Below, one piece after another: positions 48,117 through 55,451 of a stretch of DNA of 64,000 nt. This DNA is from a virus, in IMG/VR virus record IMGVR_UViG_3300023294_000015, positions 1 to 64,000 of that record; one strand, written 5' to 3'. Each line of letters begins with the position of its first letter. The first letter of the stretch is position 1. The notes beneath the pieces are model-generated. The model made no database searches. It saw only the letters and a list, made by a program, of their open reading frames with translations, and was not told the origin of the DNA. The position numbers and the translations under genes are program-made.

Positions 48117-48932
48117 TTACCAAGCATTAGCTGTAGTAGCAGTTGTAGTTCCTACTGCTTCACCAGTATCAGGAGTTCCTCCTACAGTCCATTTTTGCCA
48201 TACAAAGCTATTTTGGTAATCATCTTTAAATTCATTACCATCTTTAGCAAATTCAGTAGTAAATGCTTTATTCATATCTTGATAGCTACGAGTAACTAGT
48301 TTGCGATAGAATGATTGATAGTAACGATCTGCTTTACCATCTTCACCTTCTACAGTACGTACTCCCACTAACAAACCTACTCGGTTGCCAGTCTTTTGAG
48401 CAGCTCTCATATATCCTTGAAGCTCACTAAAATCTCCATTAAAGATAGCATCCCAATCTTTTAAACCAAATTTATCACCAGTTTTACCACCTTTATGATT
48501 CAAGTAAGCTTGCATAAATTGAATAAACTCTTCTTCTCCTTGATAAGCAGGACGTACACCTTCTGTATTATACCATGAGGTATAATTTGAAGGAATTGTT
48601 TCTCCTTCTTTCCACCAACCTGTTTGTGCAACAGAATTAATGTGTTGCGTAGTCCCTGTATTTGTTGAAACACGCTTTGCTCTTGTAATAAAGAATGATT
48701 TTTTCTCGGTCACTTCAGCTTCAGGCTGTCTCAACCAAAAGTCAATACGTACTCGTACATTACCATCATCATCTGCTCCTACAGGAATTGTTGGTGCTTT
48801 AGGCTCTTTAAAACCTAGTACACTAGACATTTCCTCAACTGTAGGTGCAATAGCTACTACTTCAAAAGTATTAGCACCAGTAAAGAGTTCCTTCTCACCA
48901 ATTACATTCTCACTTCCATCTCTTACTTGCAT
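48117..48932 (-). CDS. Probable single-stranded DNA-binding protein
   Basis: 271 aa. No catalytic motif; beta-rich with aromatic residues, Gly/Thr-rich C-terminus and composition typical of an abundant protein. It lies between the primase and the ATPase genes in a replication operon, the position where crAss-like phages carry their SSB. The assignment is by context and general character, so it is tentative. Confidence 0.5.
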   Translation of the reverse strand: MQVRDGSENVIGEKELFTGANTFEVVAIAPTVEEMSSVLGFKEPKAPTIPVGADDDGNVRVRIDFWLRQPEAEVTEKKSFFITRAKRVSTNTGTTQHINSVAQTGWWKEGETIPSNYTSWYNTEGVRPAYQGEEEFIQFMQAYLNHKGGKTGDKFGLKDWDAIFNGDFSELQGYMRAAQKTGNRVGLLVGVRTVEGEDGKADRYYQSFYRKLVTRSYQDMNKAFTTEFAKDGNEFKDDYQNSFVWQKWTVGGTPDTGEAVGTTTATTANAW

Positions 48933-48970
48933 TCTTTTCTATTTTAAATTAATTATTGTACTATCGTTTA

Positions 48971-49306
48971 TTAAAATTCTACTTCTTCTGTTTCAAAAAT
49001 ACCTTCTACTAATTCTTCAGTAGCAGTTACTGTTGTAGAAATTGTTGTATTATTCATTCTTGGTAAAGTTTCAATTGTACGTTCTCCTTCATCAAGTACA
49101 AACATTGGCATTGCTACTTTCTTAAATCGAATACCTTTCAATCGTTCATCTCTAAATGCTAAAGTTATTTGGTCAGCACTTAAATTATAATGTTCTTGAA
49201 TTGACCCAAGTTCTGCATTATAATTTTTATCATCAATTTTTCGTGTCATTCCATTAGATAACATAAATCTAATGTCTTCAATGTTTAAAGTTTTTTGTTC
49301 GTTCAT
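48971..49306 (-). CDS. Hypothetical protein
   Basis: 111 aa, helical first half with a repeated Thr/Ile region and a very acidic last 20 residues. Found between the SSB-like and ATPase genes. The acidic tail is like that of proteins that bind replication partners, but no family is recognised. Confidence 0.6.
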   Translation of the reverse strand: MNEQKTLNIEDIRFMLSNGMTRKIDDKNYNAELGSIQEHYNLSADQITLAFRDERLKGIRFKKVAMPMFVLDEGERTIETLPRMNNTTISTTVTATEELVEGIFETEEVEF

Positions 49307-49341
49307 TTTTATTTATTTAATTGTTATTGTTTACTATTTTA

Positions 49342-50034
49342 TTAATACGATAATAGTTTTTCAACTATCAAGTTATAATCGTTTGGTATCATACCTTCTA
49401 ATAAACCTTCATTACTTCTTGCCGTATTCATACCACTATTCTGTGTTTCAAGAAGGTATTCTGGATCACCAGATTCTTCGTTTCTAGTCACTTTAGTATA
49501 TAATACCATTTCAAGCTTACCTTCAATTTGCATTTTACTGTTGGCTAACTTACCTAGAGTTTTCAATCTAACTTTAGATTCATTACCTTCTTTATAAGTT
49601 TCTGTATGCCCTGTAATAAATGCAATCTTATCGTCTTCAAACATACCTTTATCAATACCCATTTTAATATGACTAATGATATCTTTATATTCTTTAGGTA
49701 CTACATGATAAGGCATTTTAGGGGTATTTTTTTTACCATAAACTTCTCTGCCACCTTTCCAAGTTGGATTTTTATTGTCTGCATTGAACCATATATTAGT
49801 ATCTGTAGGTAATGTTTTCATACCAAATGATTTTCCAGTACCAGGACTTCCAAGTATTAAAACAGTCTCAAAACCTAAATTTTGAAGCTGTGTCATAAAA
49901 TCAAATATTGAAATTCCGTAATCGAACCATTGGTCATGCCCAGGTTTCTTTTTATCACTAGCGTATTGATTATCTTGCAACGCAGTCAACGTATCTACAC
50001 AAATAGTTCTTATCTTCTTTTTCTCTTCACTCAT
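49342..50034 (-). CDS. RecA/Sak4-like ATPase with permuted Walker motifs
   Basis: 230 aa. Walker A Gly-Ser-Pro-Gly-Thr-Gly-Lys-Ser is at 62-69, but the Walker B-type Ile-Cys-Val-Asp-Thr-Leu-Thr lies before it at 11-17. Thr-Gly-His-Thr-Glu at 141-145 and a C-terminal Thr-x-Asn-Ser-Gly-Met-Asn-Thr-Ala-Arg-Ser segment match single-domain Sak4 recombinases, in which Walker B normally follows Walker A. The order indicates a circular permutation. Role: annealing or recombination during replication. Contiguous with the helicase gene. Confidence 0.75.
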   Translation of the reverse strand: MSEEKKKIRTICVDTLTALQDNQYASDKKKPGHDQWFDYGISIFDFMTQLQNLGFETVLILGSPGTGKSFGMKTLPTDTNIWFNADNKNPTWKGGREVYGKKNTPKMPYHVVPKEYKDIISHIKMGIDKGMFEDDKIAFITGHTETYKEGNESKVRLKTLGKLANSKMQIEGKLEMVLYTKVTRNEESGDPEYLLETQNSGMNTARSNEGLLEGMIPNDYNLIVEKLLSY

Positions 50035-50037
50035 TCT

Positions 50038-51210
50038 TTAATTGTTATATATTTCTTTTACTCTATTGTAAACATGAATCATTTCTGGGTCATTTGATGA
50101 TGGTAATTCCTTAAAAATATTACAAGCACCGTCAAAATACAATGGTGTTCTAATGTTAGATTCACCATCTCTACCTTTTAATTTAAGTAATAACCTAAAA
50201 TGATCTTGTAATCTAGTAATATCATAACCTTCACATTCTTCTATTTGATACCTATCAGGAGCAAATAATCCAAATACATCATCAGCATCTCTAGCAGTTA
50301 ATTTATTATCTCCTAAACCAGCTAATGAAGGTAACAACTTTTCATCAATAGAACCTCCTTTAAATGTAAACTGTTTTTTCTCAGACTCAGCCGATTGTTG
50401 TTGAACTACAACTATAATATTATTATATTTATCACGTAATTCTAAAGCATATCTACTACTAAACAAACTAATTGTTTGATGTAAATTAAGCATTTGACCA
50501 TCTTGTTTTTCTGTATGTAACAGACTTATGTGGTCAATAATGCACATTATATATAGCTCTGGATCATCTGGTATAAATATATCTTTAACAGAAGTTATTA
50601 CTTCAGATATTAATACTTTTTTATAAGTCCAATGTCCTTTACGTTCATTATAATCTTTCATTATTTTGAAAATACCCGTAGGATTTTTCACATTGTCGAT
50701 TATAGTAACATACTTTTCAAGGTCTGCAAAATATTCTTCTCCTTGTTTAATTAATTCTAATATCTCTTGGGATAAAAATGAACCTACTTTACCAACAGAT
50801 CTTAATTGTTTAATAGAGACTCTCCTGTGGTGTTTTGTATATAACCAATAGGATATAATTGACATCATAAACTTTTCTTTATTTTCTTCAAGAGAAAAAA
50901 AGAATATTTTTAATCTAACATCAGTTTCTGGATTATTCTTAATAAACTCATATGAATTTATTACATATAGAAATCTAGTAAACTTTGATTTAGCTACTCC
51001 TGATGATGCTGTAATTATTGCATAAGTACCTTTTTCAACTCCTGGATGAAATTGAGCAGTTCGGTCAAATGGTAGAGGTATACAATTTACATTACCTAAA
51101 GCAGCACGTTCTTGACGATGCTCAATTTCTTTAAGTGCTTTATAAAATACTCCTTCCCCATTTAACTTCTTCTGTTCCTCCATTTTTACTATCTTCTTCG
51201 TATGCATCAC
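50038..51210 (-). CDS. DnaB-like replicative helicase
   Basis: 390 aa. A P-loop Ala-Ser-Ser-Gly-Val-Ala-Lys-Ser-Lys near residues 68-76, a Ser-Leu-Glu-Glu near 108, Walker B Cys-Ile-Ile-Asp-His-Ile-Ser-Leu-Leu near 232 and a Val-Val-Gln-Gln-Gln-Ser-Ala-Glu segment near 273 follow the SF4 helicase order. It unwinds DNA at the fork. The P-loop is unusual (Val-Ala before Lys-Ser). The N-terminal domain of DnaB is missing. An alternative ATG is 9 codons in. Confidence 0.8.
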   Translation of the reverse strand: MMHTKKIVKMEEQKKLNGEGVFYKALKEIEHRQERAALGNVNCIPLPFDRTAQFHPGVEKGTYAIITASSGVAKSKFTRFLYVINSYEFIKNNPETDVRLKIFFFSLEENKEKFMMSIISYWLYTKHHRRVSIKQLRSVGKVGSFLSQEILELIKQGEEYFADLEKYVTIIDNVKNPTGIFKIMKDYNERKGHWTYKKVLISEVITSVKDIFIPDDPELYIMCIIDHISLLHTEKQDGQMLNLHQTISLFSSRYALELRDKYNNIIVVVQQQSAESEKKQFTFKGGSIDEKLLPSLAGLGDNKLTARDADDVFGLFAPDRYQIEECEGYDITRLQDHFRLLLKLKGRDGESNIRTPLYFDGACNIFKELPSSNDPEMIHVYNRVKEIYNN

Positions 51211-51706
51211 ATAATGTTGCTAGTAGTGATGTACTGTTTTTACTAATCATATACTCAGCAGTACTCATAAAAGCGTATCCTTCTTTTCGTTTACTTTCAA
51301 CATACTTAGCTGTTGCAGCTAGTATAATTTCATCAGTTATTTTAGGATGTTTACTTTTAAAAGTTATCATCTTAGCTATAAGATTATCTAAGTTACTCTT
51401 TACAGGTATACCACCAGACTTTATTTTTGCTGGGAATAACTCTCTAAATTTCTCTGTTAAATCTTTAACATCAGATTGTGTTACTGTTTTCTTAATTGTA
51501 ATTTTCATAAAAGTTTCACTAAGAAACTTTATACTCTTTTCTGTAAGTACTCCTTCAGAATCTAAATAATCAAATTCTTTTAAAAAACTTATATTGGACA
51601 TTTTACCTAATGGTATATTTTCTATATTCTTTAGTGAATATAAATAAAATGCTTCATTTGGTGTAACTCCCTCTCCTCTCAATCTTTCTTCATCTACACC
51701 TATCAT
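51140..51706 (-). CDS. Hypothetical protein upstream of helicase, possible loader
   Basis: 188 aa, helical, with Phe-Asp-Tyr-Leu-Asp...Leu-Thr-Glu-Lys near residues 49-60 that could be a small winged helix, and an acidic C-terminus. It overlaps the helicase start by 71 bases, implying coupling. A helicase loader or primase partner is a guess from this position. Confidence 0.6.
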   Translation of the reverse strand: MIGVDEERLRGEGVTPNEAFYLYSLKNIENIPLGKMSNISFLKEFDYLDSEGVLTEKSIKFLSETFMKITIKKTVTQSDVKDLTEKFRELFPAKIKSGGIPVKSNLDNLIAKMITFKSKHPKITDEIILAATAKYVESKRKEGYAFMSTAEYMISKNSTSLLATLCDAYEEDSKNGGTEEVKWGRSIL

Positions 51707-51709
51707 TTT

Positions 51710-51886
51710 TTATTGTTTTACTTTAATTTCATCTAAAATAAATTTAAGACTTATTAATAATAAAACTATTGGTAAATAAATTTCCCAATTGTCTGTTTTT
51801 CTTATCCATAAAGAACCAGCTATAGCTCCTGCTGCTACAGCAACAAACTTATTTATAATTCTATTTATACTTGTTAAATATTTCAT
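51710..51886 (-). CDS. Small two-pass membrane protein
   Basis: 58 aa, ATG at 51886. Hydrophobic segments at about 13-27 (Ala/Gly rich) and 36-52 (Leu/Ile rich) are separated by a polar turn Arg-Lys-Thr-Asp-Asn, with charged ends. The layout fits a small holin or an inner-membrane effector, but no family is recognised. It sits between a helicase partner and an RNA ligase gene. Confidence 0.6.
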   Translation of the reverse strand: MKYLTSINRIINKFVAVAAGAIAGSLWIRKTDNWEIYLPIVLLLISLKFILDEIKVKQ

Positions 51887-51896
51887 TTTTTTTAAT

Positions 51897-52505
51897 TTAT
51901 TGTTTACTCATTGATTTAGGAATCTCATCATCTTTAATAGTAACTTTAAACCCAACATTACCTGCTGTGTGAAATACTACTATACCTTCAGGATTCATAA
52001 AACCTTCTACAGCATAACTACCTGTTATTTTAAGTATATCTAATGTATTATCAATAGCTAAACTATTAAACATTCCTTTATATAATATAGGAACTGTATT
52101 AATACCTTCTGGTAATACATCTTGATATTTTATAACACGTAAATCTGCTTTAGGTACTAACAAAGGAGTTTTACCATGTTCACACCATCTTACAGTATTA
52201 AACAAAGAAAGTCTTTTTTCACCTTTAGACAATCCGTAACCTCTTTGTATTCCGCTTCCCCACCATTCACCAAAATGACGACCTACACCTAATTGTAGTA
52301 TAGTATCTTTATTACCTTCTACCCATTTTGCAAAACCATGATTATCATCTTGTGGTGTAATCCAACGTGTTCTACTACCAGCAATAATATCACCATCTTC
52401 TGTAATAAGTATTTGAGCGTTAGTACCATCTATTTTTTCAGTAATGATAATATCTCTATTTAATCTTCCCATTTTAGGAAAACCGTGAAATTCTAATTCT
52501 TTCAT
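51897..52505 (-). CDS. RNA ligase-like nucleotidyltransferase
   Basis: 202 aa. Motif I Glu-Lys24-Ile-Asp-Gly-Thr-Asn (Lys24 accepts AMP), motif III Phe-Gly-Glu-Trp near 93, motif IV Glu-Gly-Ile-Val-Val near 175 and motif V Gly-Phe-Lys-Val-Thr-Ile-Lys near 187 are all present. Such phage ligases mend tRNAs cut by host anticodon nucleases. Shorter than T4 Rnl2 since the C-terminal domain is lacking. Confidence 0.85.
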   Translation of the reverse strand: MKELEFHGFPKMGRLNRDIIITEKIDGTNAQILITEDGDIIAGSRTRWITPQDDNHGFAKWVEGNKDTILQLGVGRHFGEWWGSGIQRGYGLSKGEKRLSLFNTVRWCEHGKTPLLVPKADLRVIKYQDVLPEGINTVPILYKGMFNSLAIDNTLDILKITGSYAVEGFMNPEGIVVFHTAGNVGFKVTIKDDEIPKSMSKQ

Positions 52506-52508
52506 ACT

Positions 52509-52697
52509 TTAATATATTAATCCTAAGTTATTTGCAATATACTCTGCTTCTTTATCATGCATTCTTCTTAATTCACACAAATATGCAGCAATCTCTTCGT
52601 TAGTTTCAAATATGAGGTCTTTTTGAAGAATACCACTTGACCTACTGTAAACTATTAATTTAACTTTCTTCTTAGCTTTTCTTTTAAATTTTCCCAT
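52509..52697 (-). CDS. Small basic hypothetical protein
   Basis: 62 aa with a Lys-rich N-terminus (Lys/Arg in 8 of the first 14 residues) and a helical Glu-rich C-terminus. Possibly nucleic-acid binding. Three bases separate it from the RNA ligase gene. Confidence 0.6.
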   Translation of the reverse strand: MGKFKRKAKKKVKLIVYSRSSGILQKDLIFETNEEIAAYLCELRRMHDKEAEYIANNLGLIY

Positions 52698-52714
52698 ATT
52701 TGTTTATTTTATTA

Positions 52715-52885
52715 TTAAGTATTTGCTTTTCTACCACCTGTACTAGCACCATGTACACTAGGTGCTGTTAATATAACTTTTTTCATAGCACTATCACAAC
52801 ACACATAACTTGGTGTATCATGTATACCATGAATCTTCTCTACTTCTTTACCACATTTAAGGCATTTATAATCGTATGTTGGCAT
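52715..52885 (-). CDS. FmdB-family zinc ribbon protein
   Basis: 56 aa, ATG at 52885. Begins Met-Pro-Thr-Tyr-Asp-Tyr-Lys-Cys-x2-Cys-Gly and later has Cys29-Cys30, matching the FmdB/CxxC regulatory-protein zinc ribbon N-terminus; the second cysteine pair is contiguous instead of CxxC, so zinc binding may be altered. Role unknown. Confidence 0.7.
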   Translation of the reverse strand: MPTYDYKCLKCGKEVEKIHGIHDTPSYVCCDSAMKKVILTAPSVHGASTGGRKANT

Positions 52886-52888
52886 TAT

Positions 52889-53140
52889 TTATTTAATTAA
52901 ATTATCTGGTAATTTATCAACAATTTCATACCACTCGTCTAATATTTCAAGTCCTGATATACAATTACTAGTGTGATGAAAATGTGTATTTCCTTGAGAA
53001 ATAAAGTGTTTACTGTTAAATTTATAATCACCATCTTCAAATTCTAAGGTAAAAATACCATCTTTACAAATATAATAAGAATATGAATATATTTCTTTAG
53101 TATATTTATATCGTGTTCTAACTATAGTTTCTATATCCAT
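52889..53140 (-). CDS. Hypothetical protein
   Basis: 83 aa, Tyr-rich, beta-rich first half; contains a His-Phe-His-His cluster near residues 52-56. It starts on the last base of the helicase stop and ends 3 bases before the FmdB-like gene, so it is part of the same operon. No family recognised. Confidence 0.6.
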   Translation of the reverse strand: MDIETIVRTRYKYTKEIYSYSYYICKDGIFTLEFEDGDYKFNSKHFISQGNTHFHHTSNCISGLEILDEWYEIVDKLPDNLIK

Positions 53141-54339
53141 TATTCAAATTTTATTTCATTAATATTATTATAATACATTACATTAAACTCTTCCATAGGT
53201 ATTTGTGAACTAAATGATTCATACCATGATTCTTCTTGAGTATCATTAGTTACAATTATATACACATTACCTATTTTATTATCGTTCTTACGTAATCTAC
53301 CTGCTTGTTGAATAAATCTACCATGCTCTGAGTAATAACTCATAAGTATTACATTATCAACTTTATTTAAATTAGCTCCTTGAACTAACATATTAAAGGA
53401 TGCTATTACATCTATCTTGTCATTATCAAAATCTTCACGTATTTGATTATTTAAAGCATCTCTAAGCTTCTTACTTTCTTTAGCTCTATTAGACCTTACA
53501 ACATTAGGAGTAATTAGCTCTAAGCTATCTATATGATTACCAAAGAGAATTGATTTACCTTTTACTTTTGTAAGTAAATCTTTAGTAAGTTTTATTTTAG
53601 AAGGTAAGCTATAAAGCATATTAGCTCTTTTAGCTATAAACATACGTCCTAACTTAAACTTACCACCTAATTGACATTCAGTACATTTATCATTGATATA
53701 TCTATACTGTAATGCTTCTGTAGTGTAGAAAGGTTTCTTTTTAGTACCTGATAATATACTTCTAGTAACCTTATCAAGATTATGATATATTATATGTATG
53801 TTTAATTCTCTACTAGCTTTATCTTGCTGTGCATCACCTATATCATACACATAGCATACAGGAGCAATTTGATTTAACAAACTCATCTTAGTATATTCTT
53901 CTGTACCAATAAGGTATTTCTTTTTAGAACGCAATGTAGCACTTAAACCTAGTAATTTATCATAAGTATTGTTGTAAAAAAATATACCATATGTTAAAGT
54001 ACATGCTGAATGTATTTCATCTGCAATTACTAAATTAAAATGTCTATTAGACCATCTAAACGCAGATTGATAACATGCAAACTCAAGTTCTACATGATTT
54101 AATATATCAGTACCAAATATTTCATCATACTTAGCTATATCATCATATAAATCTTTCTCACGTTGAGTTGTCTCAGCAAGAAAAAGAACTTTACATCCTT
54201 TTTCTTGCTTTAACATTGCATCTAATGAAATCCATGTTTTACCGATGCTAGTCGCAATTTCGACAGTTGATAAACAACCACTATCTTCCCAATGTTGACC
54301 AGCTATTAGTTGGACTTCTCTTCTGCGATTATCAAACAT
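53140..54339 (-). CDS. SF2 DNA/RNA helicase, UvsW-like
   Basis: 399 aa. Walker A Ala-Thr-Ser-Ile-Gly-Lys-Thr-Trp at 29-36, an Asp-Glu-Ile-His box (motif II), Ser-Ala-Thr (motif III) and a late Gln-Gln-Ala-Gly-Arg-Leu-Arg (motif VI) show two RecA-like domains. A Cys-x2-Cys sits near residue 210. Phage homologues act on branched DNA at forks. It overlaps the phosphoesterase gene by 8 bases. Confidence 0.9.
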   Translation of the reverse strand: MFDNRRREVQLIAGQHWEDSGCLSTVEIATSIGKTWISLDAMLKQEKGCKVLFLAETTQREKDLYDDIAKYDEIFGTDILNHVELEFACYQSAFRWSNRHFNLVIADEIHSACTLTYGIFFYNNTYDKLLGLSATLRSKKKYLIGTEEYTKMSLLNQIAPVCYVYDIGDAQQDKASRELNIHIIYHNLDKVTRSILSGTKKKPFYTTEALQYRYINDKCTECQLGGKFKLGRMFIAKRANMLYSLPSKIKLTKDLLTKVKGKSILFGNHIDSLELITPNVVRSNRAKESKKLRDALNNQIREDFDNDKIDVIASFNMLVQGANLNKVDNVILMSYYSEHGRFIQQAGRLRKNDNKIGNVYIIVTNDTQEESWYESFSSQIPMEEFNVMYYNNINEIKFE

Positions 54340-55036
54340 GATGATCTACTTCTAATTCAACATTACGAGTTTGCATCAAATCTTTTATTTCATCATACGA
54401 GTAAGGTCTAAACTCTTTATGAGTATCAAAACCTACATCCATAGTTCTAAAGTTCTTAACATAATACTGATCTCCAATCCATTGAGGATTAGATATTTCT
54501 GGTGTCATAGCATCTAAAGTACCATGTGAATGCCCATAAAGCATCCAAGCACCTTTATGGCTGTTGTGCCACACCCGCATTGCGTAATGAGACATTACTA
54601 CCAATTGCTTAATAGGTTTAATACCACGTTCTTTAGGAGATTCTTCAGTTATATATATTTCAAGATATTCTTGTACTGAACTAAATATATCTCTTACATT
54701 ACTAGCGTTCTTACGAATTTCTTGGTCATGATTACCTAGAATCAAGTGAACATTTTTACATTTGATATTATCTCTAAACTCAAAAATCTTACTAACATGC
54801 TCACCTGTTTTATAGTTTCCAAATGACCAATCACCAAGGCAGAATAAAACATCGTCTTTAGCAACAGACTTATTAATGTTGTCTATTAATACTTTGTTGT
54901 GTTCTTCGACAGTATCAAAAGGTCTGCATTTAGAAGTGTTTTCCCAACCAGAAGTTCCTCTAACTAATCCTGCGTGATGATAATGAGGATCACTACAGAA
55001 GAATATGTTTTTATTTTTATTTATCTGTATTTTCAT
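54332..55036 (-). CDS. Calcineurin-like metallophosphoesterase
   Basis: 234 aa. Ser-Asp-Pro-His-Tyr-His near residue 15, Gly-Asp-Trp-Ser near 66, Gly-Asn-His-Asp near 98, Ser-His-Tyr near 145 and Gly-His-Ser-His-Gly near 167 give the complete set of metal ligands. Possible targets are nucleotides, RNA 2',3' ends or a signalling molecule. Close placement to the RNA ligase gene would suit end repair, but this is inference. Confidence 0.9.
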   Translation of the reverse strand: MKIQINKNKNIFFCSDPHYHHAGLVRGTSGWENTSKCRPFDTVEEHNKVLIDNINKSVAKDDVLFCLGDWSFGNYKTGEHVSKIFEFRDNIKCKNVHLILGNHDQEIRKNASNVRDIFSSVQEYLEIYITEESPKERGIKPIKQLVVMSHYAMRVWHNSHKGAWMLYGHSHGTLDAMTPEISNPQWIGDQYYVKNFRTMDVGFDTHKEFRPYSYDEIKDLMQTRNVELEVDHHV

Positions 55037-55053
55037 CAGTTATTCTATATTTT

Positions 55054-55451
55054 TTAGTTTACAAATTCAACATTATCTTCTATCCAATCAGCAATTTGCT
55101 CAAAAGAATATCTCATATCATCATTTAACTGTACTAATTCGCTAACAAGAGTATTAGCAGAAGCAGAGCCTTTTAATTCTTTTGGTATTTTGCTTAATAT
55201 AACTTTTGTAAAATCACGATCTTTTGTTTCTTCATTTTCAGAAGCCAAAACCATCCCATAATCGTTATGATGATTTTTAAGATAATGTAATGGGTATTCC
55301 ATTTTAACACAAACACCTATACAACAATAACCATTTGTAGTTGTATCATATAAAGTTTCTGTTGTTTGTTGGTATTTTCCACTACGTAATTCAGCTACCC
55401 ATTTTTCAGCAAAAACTTTTGGTAATTTATACTTTTTTTTTCTTTTTTCAT
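55054..55451 (-). CDS. Phage protein with homopolymer -1 frameshift near the start
   Basis: ATG at 55451 (4-base ATGA overlap with the polymerase stop). After six codons the frame meets nine consecutive A; reading on in the -1 frame gives an unbroken 132-residue protein that includes a Leu-Pro-Lys-Val-Phe-Ala-Glu-Lys-Trp-Val-Ala and Tyr-Cys-Cys-Ile-Gly-Val motif characteristic of a widespread small phage protein. Without a shift the protein ends after 18 residues. Programmed -1 slippage, transcriptional slippage or a base-count error would all fit. Without the shift only the last 82 residues, from ATG 55302, form an intact ORF. Confidence 0.6.
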
